A stretch of DNA of 6,032 nucleotides, from the NCBI GenBank assembly GCA_003541675.1, contig DPMC01000305.1:2453-8484 (forward strand), written 5' to 3'. Position numbers and translations under genes: made by a program. The notes below the pieces were generated by a model. That model worked only from the letters and a program-made list of their open reading frames with translations. It had not been told where the DNA came from and made no database searches. This DNA is from Acidimicrobiaceae bacterium. Its GTDB lineage: Bacteria; Actinomycetota; Acidimicrobiia; Acidimicrobiales; MedAcidi-G1. Shown here piece after piece: positions 1-5,642 of this stretch (positions are counted from its first letter, which is position 1; each line of letters opens with the position of its first letter).

Positions 1-7
1 CGAAACT

Positions 8-41
8 GTCTGAAGCGATCGTCTGAAGTGGGGTCGTCTGA
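8..41. repeat. Three spaced GTCTGA direct repeats upstream of the methyltransferase gene
   Basis: The hexamer GTCTGA occurs at 8-13, 21-26 and 36-41, so the copies begin 13 and 15 bases apart. The first two extend to GTCTGAAG. They end 15 bases before the preferred start of the downstream gene. This could be a regulator-binding array or only a short local duplication. Two of the three frames close inside it (TGA at 11-13 and 24-26), so the tail of an upstream gene may also lie here. The repeat is seen directly; any role is inference. Confidence 0.35.
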
Positions 42-56
42 GATGTGGGGCTGTCG

Positions 57-1586
57 ATGATCGGTGAGCGCCGTCGAGGAGGCCGGGGTGCGCGCGCTGC
101 TGCACGGGCGACTGAATCGGTCGCCGAGGTGCTGCAACCTCGCCGGCGCATCCCCACCTACGACCTGCTCGACGAGGGGTCGCTGGACCGCCTCGAGGCC
201 CACGCCGACTGGATCCTCGATGAGATCGGCATCGAAATCCGGGGGGACGAGGAGGCTGTCGAACTGTTCCGGGCGGTGGGTGCCCGCGTCGAGGGGGAGC
301 GGGTGCGGTTCGATCCAGGCCTGGCCCGGAGCCTGTGCACCACGGCGCCGGCCGAGTTCGCCATGCACGGGCGCGATGAACGCCATACGGTCACCGTCGG
401 TGGCGACCACGTCGTCTTCTCACCGGCCTACGGGTCACCGTTCGTGTCGGACCTCGACGACGGCCGGCGCTACGCCACGCTGGTCGACTTCGAGAACCTA
501 GTGAAGCTGGCCTACGTGTCGCCGTGGCTGCAGCACTCAGGTGGCACGGTGTGCGAGCCAGTGGACGTGCCTGTCAATAAGCGGCACCTGGACATGGTGT
601 ATGCCCACCTGCGCTGGTCGACCAAGCCGTTCATGGGTGCGGTGACGGCGCCGGAGCGGGCCGAGGACTCTGTCGCCATGGCCCGCATCGTCTTCGGAGC
701 CGACCGCCTCGAACGGGACTGCGTTGTCCAGGGGAACATCAATGTCAATTCGCCGCTGGTGTTCGACGACGTGATGACCGGGGCGCTCAAGACCTATGCC
801 CGGGCCAACCAGGCCAACGTGATTTCACCGTTCATCATCGGGGGTGCCATGGGTCCGGTCACCCAGCCGGCGCTCATCGCCCAGGCTCACGCTGAGACCA
901 TGGTGGGCATCGCTCTGGCCCAACTGGTGCGCTCTGGTTCACCGGTGGTGTACGGCAGCTTTTTGACCACCATGGACCTGCGCAGCGGAGCACCGACGTT
1001 CGGGACGCCCGAGGCGGTACTGGCTACCTACGCCATGGGCCAACTGTCGCGCCGGCTGGGACTGCCGCTGCGTTGCGGTGGCCACTACACGGCGTCCAAG
1101 GTGGCCGACGCCCAGGCGATGATGGAGTCGGCCGACGCCATGGGGGCGTCCATCTACGCTGGGGCCAACTTCGTGCACCAGGCCGCTGGCTGGCTGGAGG
1201 GCGGGCTGGTCACCGGTTACGAGAAGTTCGTGATGGATGCCGACCACCTGGGGATGCTCACCCGACGCATGGGGGGTCTAGTGGTCGACGACGACTCGTT
1301 GGCCGTCGAGGGTTATCGGGAGGCTGGGCCGGGAACGGCCCATCTGGGGACTGCCCACACCCTGGCCCACTTCGAGGAAGCCAACTACAACTCAGTACTC
1401 CTCGACACCAACTCCTTCGAGCAGTGGGCCGAGGATGGGGGGCGGGACATGCAGCAGCGGGCCAACGCCCTCTGGAAGCGCATGCTGGCCGACTACGAGC
1501 CGCCGGAGATCGATCCGGGGACGGATTCCGAGTTGCAGGCGTTCATGGCCGAACGCAAGGGTTCCGAAGATGACGCTTGGTATTGA
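57..1586 (+). CDS. MttB-superfamily (trimethylamine/betaine-type) methyltransferase, non-pyrrolysine
   Basis: A 509-residue protein of the trimethylamine methyltransferase family (PF06253), close to the usual length of 480-520. Family members move a methyl group from a methylated amine to a corrinoid protein; characterised non-pyrrolysine members use glycine betaine, proline betaine or carnitine. Visible family blocks are INVNSPLVFDD (about 228-238), GGHYTASKVADAQAMMES (341-358) and the GANFVHQAAG...LEGGLVTGYEKFVMD stretch (369-394), which line the TIM barrel. The frame is open throughout, with no in-frame TAG, so this is not the pyrrolysine enzyme. The ATG at 57 is preferred because GGGG lies 6 bases upstream; a GTG at 45 would add four residues. 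The arginine-rich first 30 residues are poorly conserved-looking. No corrinoid-protein gene is visible nearby. The family call is firm; the substrate is unknown, with a betaine the best guess. Confidence 0.88.
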   Translation: MIGERRRGGRGARAAARATESVAEVLQPRRRIPTYDLLDEGSLDRLEAHADWILDEIGIEIRGDEEAVELFRAVGARVEGERVRFDPGLARSLCTTAPAEFAMHGRDERHTVTVGGDHVVFSPAYGSPFVSDLDDGRRYATLVDFENLVKLAYVSPWLQHSGGTVCEPVDVPVNKRHLDMVYAHLRWSTKPFMGAVTAPERAEDSVAMARIVFGADRLERDCVVQGNINVNSPLVFDDVMTGALKTYARANQANVISPFIIGGAMGPVTQPALIAQAHAETMVGIALAQLVRSGSPVVYGSFLTTMDLRSGAPTFGTPEAVLATYAMGQLSRRLGLPLRCGGHYTASKVADAQAMMESADAMGASIYAGANFVHQAAGWLEGGLVTGYEKFVMDADHLGMLTRRMGGLVVDDDSLAVEGYREAGPGTAHLGTAHTLAHFEEANYNSVLLDTNSFEQWAEDGGRDMQQRANALWKRMLADYEPPEIDPGTDSELQAFMAERKGSEDDAWY

Positions 1587-1597
1587 GCATCTATACC

Positions 1598-1617
1598 GAA
1601 ACTGAACCTTGAGTTTC
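1598..1617. terminator. Small stem-loop in the convergent gap, possible weak terminator
   Basis: GAAACT (1598-1603) and AGTTTC (1612-1617) are perfectly complementary around an 8-base loop, starting 11 bases after the methyltransferase stop. The stem is short and AT-rich, and no T-run follows, so it is weak as an intrinsic terminator. Its position between convergent genes is what makes it worth noting. The remainder of the 123-base gap (1618-1709) shows no gene or clear signal. Confidence 0.22.
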
Positions 1618-1709
1618 ACCCTGCCCTTGTCATCGCCGGGGTGGGTGTCGACGTGTTCGAATTCATGTGGCGGGCTCAGGTGCTGGTGGGCTGATCGGGA
1701 GGAACGGCG

Positions 1710-2537
1710 TCAGTAGGAGCGTCGCTCGGTAGCGCCGTGGTACAACACATCGGACAGGGCGGCGTTGGCCGACGCCCGGACTGCTCGGCCGTCGTCAGTC
1801 ATCTCGGTTTCTGGTCGGGGCACGACGAGGAACGCCGGATCCACGGGGTCGTTGCCGACGACCAGCACGTGGTGCTCACCTCGTTCCGGGCGGGCGTCGA
1901 CGCCGATGTAGGACTGGAAGGCCACGCCCACCCGTCGGGTATCGGATTCGTTGGGCCGTGACCCGTGGATCAGGTGTGGATGGTGGAGCGACATCTGGCC
2001 GGGCTGGAGCACCACGTCGACAGCCGTGTCGGGGTCGAACCCGCTCACGTGCTGACCTCGAGTGAGGATGTTGTCTTGCCCGTACCGGTCCTCGTGGGGG
2101 CGGATGCCGTCTAGGTGGGTGGCCGGGGCCATGGCCACGCAGCCGTTTTCCGACGTGCTGGGAGTCAGAGCCAGCCAGGCTGTGACCATGTCAGTCCCCT
2201 CGATCCCCATGTAGGTGGAGTCCTGATGCCAACTTACGTAGGCCGTGGCATCCGGGTCCTTGATGAACAGCACTGAATTGAGCAGGGCAGCGGGCCGGTC
2301 CACGAGTGATGCAACGCAGCCCAGGATTATCGGGTGGAGGGCCAGGTCGGCCAGGAACGGCAGGACTAGGTGAGCGTTGTTGCGGTGGTCACCATGCAGG
2401 TCCTCGGGGAATCGGGCTTCGGCCTCTTCGAGGGCGGCTAGGGCAGCAGAGGCCTCGGCGGTCGTAAGTACGTCGATCGGGGCGAGCCAGCCGTCGTTCC
2501 GGTACCGGGAGACCTGCTCGTCGGTGAGTATCGGCAC
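1710..2537 (-). CDS. Phytanoyl-CoA dioxygenase (PhyH) family Fe(II)/2-oxoglutarate oxygenase
   Basis: A 275-residue member of the PhyH family (PF05721), of usual length. Such enzymes hydroxylate or demethylate small molecules using Fe(II), O2 and 2-oxoglutarate. The iron ligands are visible: H104 and D106 in SWHQDSTYMG and distal H191 in LIHGSRPN. An arginine at 201 or 202 (SDTRRVG) is placed to bind 2-oxoglutarate. The aspartate shows it is a hydroxylase type, not a halogenase, where that residue is Gly or Ala. The TAWLALTPSTSENGCVAMAPATH core is typical of the family. The frame stays open to 2765, but the upstream part is proline/arginine-rich and family-unlike and overlaps the divergent gene. 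I therefore start at the GTG at 2537, just before PILTDEQVSRYRNDGW. No good ribosome site precedes it, so the start is less certain. It lacks the ectoine hydroxylase (EctD) signature. Substrate unknown; the gene faces the methyltransferase gene convergently. Confidence 0.86.
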   Translation of the reverse strand: MPILTDEQVSRYRNDGWLAPIDVLTTAEASAALAALEEAEARFPEDLHGDHRNNAHLVLPFLADLALHPIILGCVASLVDRPAALLNSVLFIKDPDATAYVSWHQDSTYMGIEGTDMVTAWLALTPSTSENGCVAMAPATHLDGIRPHEDRYGQDNILTRGQHVSGFDPDTAVDVVLQPGQMSLHHPHLIHGSRPNESDTRRVGVAFQSYIGVDARPERGEHHVLVVGNDPVDPAFLVVPRPETEMTDDGRAVRASANAALSDVLYHGATERRSY

Positions 2538-2560
2538 GGCCGCGGACGGTAGCCGAGGCT

Positions 2561-2577
2561 CCGGTGTTCCACACCGG
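2561..2577. promoter_or_regulatory. Perfect 6-5-6 inverted repeat between divergent genes, candidate operator
   Basis: CCGGTG (2561-2566), spacer TTCCA, CACCGG (2572-2577) form a perfect dyad in the 91-base gap between the divergent oxygenase and DUF983 genes. Its inner edge lies 23 bases before the oxygenase GTG, where a promoter for that gene would be expected. The loop is short and there is no T-run, so an operator fits better than a terminator. No regulator gene is in the window. The symmetry is seen; the operator role is inferred. Confidence 0.38.
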
Positions 2578-2606
2578 TGGGTGAGGTCGGGTCGCCAGTA
2601 TGTTCG

Positions 2607-2612
2607 GATAAT
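2607..2612 (+). promoter_or_regulatory. Possible -10 box (GATAAT) for the DUF983 gene
   Basis: GATAAT matches the -10 consensus TATAAT at five of six positions, 16 bases before the preferred ATG at 2629; TATGTT at 2599-2604 is an alternative. No convincing -35 element lies 16-18 bases upstream of either. The implied transcript would begin very close to the ribosome site. Weak call. Confidence 0.18.
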
Positions 2613-2628
2613 GGACGGAGCAGGTCGG

Positions 2629-3018
2629 ATGCGGGTTCTGTTCAGGGGGATCGTGGCAGCCTGCCCGGGATGTGGGGGACGGGGCTTGTTCCGCCGTCCG
2701 TCCCGTCGGGGCTGGTTGCGGATCCGTGAGGCGTGCCCCAGTTGTGGGCTCGTCTTTGAGCGCACTCACGGTCACTGGATCGGCGCCGTGGCTGTTAACA
2801 CCGTCCTGTCCACTGTGGCGATCCTGATCGTGTTGGTCGTTGCGTTCGTCGTGGCATGGCCCGACCCAGAGGTCCTCGAGGTCCTGGTACCCACGGTCGC
2901 TACTTCGCTGGTGGCACCGTTGGCTTTCGCCCCGATTAGCCGCAGCCTCTGGACGGCCATGGTTGTTCTCGTTCTGCCACCGGATGACCCACCCTCGGTG
3001 GGCACGCGTCCGATCTAG
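2629..3018 (+). CDS. DUF983 family zinc-ribbon membrane protein
   Basis: A 129-residue protein with the layout of DUF983 (PF06170). It has a short cytoplasmic head with two zinc-ribbon-like cysteine pairs, CPGC (C12, C15) and CPSC (C36, C39), joined by the GGRGLFRR segment. A first hydrophobic helix at about 51-77 (IGAVAVNTVLSTVAILIVLVVAFVVAW) and a second hydrophobic stretch at about 86-116 follow. It is therefore probably an inner-membrane protein binding one zinc. The biochemical role of the family is not established. The ATG at 2629 is chosen because GGAG at 2617-2620 sits 8 bases upstream and the protein then begins right before the first cysteine pair. The in-frame ATG at 2611 would add six residues but has no ribosome site. 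It ends 60 bases before the ectoine hydrolase gene in the same direction, so cotranscription is possible, but no functional link is evident. Confidence 0.82.
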   Translation: MRVLFRGIVAACPGCGGRGLFRRPSRRGWLRIREACPSCGLVFERTHGHWIGAVAVNTVLSTVAILIVLVVAFVVAWPDPEVLEVLVPTVATSLVAPLAFAPISRSLWTAMVVLVLPPDDPPSVGTRPI

Positions 3019-3064
3019 CCTTCGCGAACCTCAGCCCAATGACCGAGCCGGGCCGACACCCGAG

Positions 3065-3073
3065 AGGAGAGGG
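3065..3073 (+). promoter_or_regulatory. Strong purine-rich ribosome binding site of the ectoine hydrolase gene
   Basis: AGGAGAGGG lies 5 to 9 bases before the ATG at 3079, depending on which GA-rich core pairs with 16S rRNA. It is the strongest ribosome site in the window and fixes the start of the gene. Confidence 0.7.
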
Positions 3074-3078
3074 AAACC

Positions 3079-4263
3079 ATGCCAGATGTTGAGCTTCCGT
3101 TTAGCCGTGAGGAGTACGCACAGCGCCTGGCGAAGGTGCGTAGAGCTATGGAGGCTCACGGCATCGAGGTTCTTGTGGCCGCCGACCCGTCAAACATGTC
3201 GTGGCTGACCGGCTACGACGGGTGGTCGTTCTATACCCCGCAGGCCGTGGTGGTCACTCACGACGGCGAGCCGTGGTGGTGGGGACGACGTATGGACGCC
3301 AATGGCGCCCGCCTCACCGTCTACATGGATGAGTCCCGGATACTTGACTACTCCGACGACCATGTCATGTCGACCGAGAAGCACGCTTTCGGCCAGTTAG
3401 CTGACCTCTTGGACGGGATGGGTCATGGTTCGGCCCGGGTCGGCGTTGAACTCGACAACTACTACTACTCGGCGGCCGCTCACCAGAACCTGTGTGCCAG
3501 GTTGCCCGACGCCGATGTTGTGGACGCCACGGCGCTCGTCAACTGGCAGCGCGGGGTCAAGTCCGACCAGGAACTCGTGTACATGCGGCGGGGCGCCCGG
3601 ATCGTGGAACGCATGCACGCCCGGATCCGCGACATCATCGAACCGGGCATGCGAAAGTGCGACCTCGTGGCCGAGATCTACGCCACCGGCGTATCGGGCA
3701 CCGAGGAGTTCGGAGGCGACTACCCGGCCTTCGTACCCATGATGCCAACTGGAGCCGAAGCCTCGGCCCCCCACTTGACCTGGGATGACAAGCCGTTGAA
3801 GAGCGGCGAGGGGTCGTTTTTCGAGATCGCTGGTGCTCACCGTCGCTACCAATTACCGCTGTGCCGGACGTCGTTCCTAGGCACCCCGCCCGACGAGATG
3901 CGCCGGGCCGAAAGGGCCGTGCTTGACGGCCTCGACGCAGGGTTGGGCGCGGCCCGGGCCGGTAGCCGGGCGTGCGACATGGCCCGAGCCTTTTTCTCGG
4001 TGATGGAAGACGCTGGCTTCCACAAGGAGGGCCGCTGTGGTTACCCCATTGGCATCAGCTACCCGCCGGACTGGGGGGAGCGGACCATCTCGCTGCGAGA
4101 TACCGACGAGTCGGTGCTGGAGCCGGGCATGACCTTCCACTTCATGCCCGGCCTCTGGATGGACACCTGGGGCCTGGAGATCACCGAGAGCTTCGTGGTC
4201 GTCGAGAACGGTCCCGGCGAGCCACTGGCCGACGTGTCTCGCGGCATCCACGTGAAGGGGTGA
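3079..4263 (+). CDS. doeA: Ectoine hydrolase (DoeA/EutD), metal-free M24-fold enzyme
   Basis: A 394-residue creatinase/Xaa-Pro-dipeptidase-fold (M24) protein resembling ectoine hydrolase, which opens ectoine to N-acetyl-2,4-diaminobutyrate in the cytoplasm. Recognised blocks are LPFSREEYAQRLAKVR (6-21), DPSNMSWLTGYDGWSFY (36-52), DATALVNWQR...K (149-161), the SAPHLTWDDKPL segment (229-240), GYPIGISYPPDWGERT (321-336) and LEITES (366-371). The usual M24 metal ligands are mostly gone. The first Asp position reads Glu (E249 in FFEIAG), the second falls in QLPLCRT, the usual GHG histidine is Tyr322, and the EPG glutamate is in HFMPG. Ligand loss agrees with EutD, reported to work without metal through an active-site glutamate; E249 is the likely equivalent. 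This loss argues against a peptidase or the M24 enzyme DddP. The stop is followed two bases later by the deacetylase start, so the pair is an operon. Creatinase is the main alternative, but the N-terminal blocks favour ectoine. Confidence 0.85.
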   Translation: MPDVELPFSREEYAQRLAKVRRAMEAHGIEVLVAADPSNMSWLTGYDGWSFYTPQAVVVTHDGEPWWWGRRMDANGARLTVYMDESRILDYSDDHVMSTEKHAFGQLADLLDGMGHGSARVGVELDNYYYSAAAHQNLCARLPDADVVDATALVNWQRGVKSDQELVYMRRGARIVERMHARIRDIIEPGMRKCDLVAEIYATGVSGTEEFGGDYPAFVPMMPTGAEASAPHLTWDDKPLKSGEGSFFEIAGAHRRYQLPLCRTSFLGTPPDEMRRAERAVLDGLDAGLGAARAGSRACDMARAFFSVMEDAGFHKEGRCGYPIGISYPPDWGERTISLRDTDESVLEPGMTFHFMPGLWMDTWGLEITESFVVVENGPGEPLADVSRGIHVKG

Positions 4264-4268
4264 CCGTG
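4255..4268 (+). promoter_or_regulatory. Coupled stop/start junction of the ectoine hydrolase and deacetylase genes
   Basis: AAGGGG (4255-4260) sits inside the last codons of the upstream gene and lies 5 bases before the GTG at 4266; the upstream TGA is 4261-4263. A second GTG at 4260 overlaps the stop as GTGA, but its ribosome site would be too close, so 4266 is preferred. Either start implies translational coupling. Confidence 0.6.
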
Positions 4269-5444
4269 CCTGCGCCGACCACTGACGGGTCACCAGTCGA
4301 TCAGATGCTGGCCATCCTCGACGGCCTGATCGCCTTCCCGTCGGTCGCCCTCACCCCGAACGTCGACCTGATAGCCCACGTGGAGGACCTGCTCCGGCCG
4401 TACTGCTCGGAGATTCTGCTCTCGCATGACGAGACCAAGACGAAGGCCAACCTCTTCGCCACCATCGGACCGGTCGTCGACGGCGGGATCATGTTGGCCG
4501 GCCACAGTGATGTGGTCCCCGTCGACCTTGGTGACTGGACCTCGCCGCCCTTCACTGCCACCCGCCGTGGCGACCGCATCTACGGGCGGGGCACGGCCGA
4601 CATGAAGGGATTCTTGGCCTGCGTGTTGGCCCTGGTCCCCCGATGGGCGGCGCTCGATCTGGTTCGGCCCGTCCACGTGGCCCTCACCTTCGACGAGGAG
4701 GACGGTTTCCACGGCGCTCCGATCCTCATCGATTCGTTGGCCGACGCGCCCCGGCCCGCCGTGGCCATCGTCGGCGAGCCGACCGGCCTGAAAGTGGTTG
4801 GGGCCCACAAGGGCTGTTATGAGTACACCACCACGGTCACCGGTATGAACGGACACAGTTCCCGCCCGGCCGAGGCGGTTAGTGCCGTGCACTACGCCAC
4901 CCGTTGGATCGCCGGTCTGCTGGGCCTCGAGGAAGAACTGGTCGAGCGGGCGCCGGCCGGTAGTCGGTTCGAGCCGATGCATACCACTACGAACGTTGGC
5001 GTGATCAACGGTGGGCTGGCTCGCTGCACAGTGGCCGGGGGCTGTTCGTTCGACTGGGAGATGCGCCCCGTGCAGGGCAGCGACGCCGGGTTCGTGAAGG
5101 ACCGGATGGCTGCACTTGAGTCGGGGCTATTGGCCGAGATGCGCGCCGTGCACCCTGAAGCCGCCATCGAGACCGAGGCGGTGTGTGAGATCGACGGCCT
5201 TGAATGGGAGGAGTCGTCCCCGGCTCTGGACCTCATGCGGTCCCTGCTGGGTGGTGATCCACCGGTCGGGGTGGTGGCCTACGGGACCGAGGCCGGTCTC
5301 TACCAGGCGGCCGGGATGCCCTCGGTGGTGTGGGGACCCGGTGACATCGCTGTGGCCCATCGACCCGACGAGTTCGTCGAGGTGTCCGACCTCGAGGCCT
5401 GCCTGGAACTGCTCCTGGGACTGGGCAGCCACCTGACCGACTGA
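4266..5444 (+). CDS. ArgE-type M20 deacetylase, likely N-acetyl-2,4-diaminobutyrate deacetylase
   Basis: A 392-residue M20 metallohydrolase of the acetylornithine deacetylase (ArgE) branch, at the usual length. The dinuclear zinc site is complete: H80 and D82 in AGHSDVVPVD, bridging D112 in GRGTADMKGF, catalytic E144 and ligand E145 in TFDEEDG, E171 in VGEPTGLKVVGAHKG, and H365 in VAHRPDEF. NGHSSRP (195-201) carries the lid-domain histidine of the family, and YGTEAGLYQAAGMPSVVWGPG (339-359) is an ArgE signature. It is translated directly after the ectoine hydrolase, with no arginine-synthesis gene nearby. The ectoine product, N-alpha-acetyl-2,4-diaminobutyrate, is one methylene shorter than N-alpha-acetylornithine, so an ArgE-like enzyme is chemically suited to it. 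DoeB/EutE, which normally does this step, is an unrelated AstE/aspartoacylase-type enzyme. The family call is firm and the substrate is inferred from context; ordinary ArgE is the alternative. The GTG start is chosen for its ribosome site; an ATG at 4305 is possible. Confidence 0.85.
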   Translation: MPAPTTDGSPVDQMLAILDGLIAFPSVALTPNVDLIAHVEDLLRPYCSEILLSHDETKTKANLFATIGPVVDGGIMLAGHSDVVPVDLGDWTSPPFTATRRGDRIYGRGTADMKGFLACVLALVPRWAALDLVRPVHVALTFDEEDGFHGAPILIDSLADAPRPAVAIVGEPTGLKVVGAHKGCYEYTTTVTGMNGHSSRPAEAVSAVHYATRWIAGLLGLEEELVERAPAGSRFEPMHTTTNVGVINGGLARCTVAGGCSFDWEMRPVQGSDAGFVKDRMAALESGLLAEMRAVHPEAAIETEAVCEIDGLEWEESSPALDLMRSLLGGDPPVGVVAYGTEAGLYQAAGMPSVVWGPGDIAVAHRPDEFVEVSDLEACLELLLGLGSHLTD

Positions 5445-5540
5445 GGCCTGCATGGCCGGGGACTCGGGTCATCCGGGACGCCCTGTCGTGGAAGTTCCCA
5501 GCAGGCCGTCGTAGGTGATTTGACCATCGCACGATGCCTC

Positions 5541-5569
5541 TAGACAGTCTCACGGATCCGTTATAGGCT
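5541..5569 (+). promoter_or_regulatory. Probable promoter for xsc
   Basis: TAGACA (5541-5546) matches the -35 consensus at five of six bases. Exactly 17 bases later comes TAGGCT (5564-5569), a TAnnnT -10 box of the kind common in actinobacteria. Transcription would begin near 5576, giving a leader of about 65 bases before xsc. An alternative -35, TTGACC at 5520-5525, has only a poor partner (GACAGT, 5543-5548). This supports xsc being transcribed separately from the ectoine pair. The rest of the 198-base gap shows no gene. Confidence 0.45.
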
Positions 5570-5642
5570 CTCACTTCCACGCGCTCGAGAGTTGCTCCCG
5601 GTGGCGTGTCTGATCGAACCCACACCCGGTAGGAGTGCACCG

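Noticed and set aside
2377..2628. N-terminal extension of the DUF983 gene to base 2377
   Set aside because: The added residues are Ser/Arg-rich, antisense to the oxygenase, and outside the family's normal length; the ATG at 2629 has a ribosome site.
2538..2765. N-terminal extension of the oxygenase gene to an upstream start
   Set aside because: The extra 76 residues are Pro/Arg-rich, unlike the PhyH family, and would overlap the divergent DUF983 gene.
3079..4263. DMSP-cleaving DddP as identity of the M24 protein
   Set aside because: DddP keeps its metal ligands; here most are replaced, and the N-terminal blocks and GYPIGISYPPDWGERT match the ectoine hydrolase type.
3972..4265. Extension of the deacetylase gene back into the ectoine hydrolase gene
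   Set aside because: The translation is an out-of-frame Arg/Gly-rich shadow; the M20 domain begins just after the GTG at 4266.
4290..4982. Long open frame on the minus strand (230 codons) opposite the M20 deacetylase
   Set aside because: It lies wholly antisense to a gene with a complete catalytic motif set; its translation is low-complexity Gly/Arg/Asp/Val-rich without a recognisable domain, as expected for a shadow in GC-rich DNA.
5445..5508. Terminator from GGCCTGC (5445-5451) and GCAGGCC (5502-5508)
   Set aside because: The seven-base arms are separated by 50 bases with no following T-run, so this is unlikely to work as an intrinsic terminator.
5576..5642. Thiamine pyrophosphate riboswitch ahead of xsc
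   Set aside because: The leader is too short and lacks the conserved CUGAGA core; only weak hairpins are possible.
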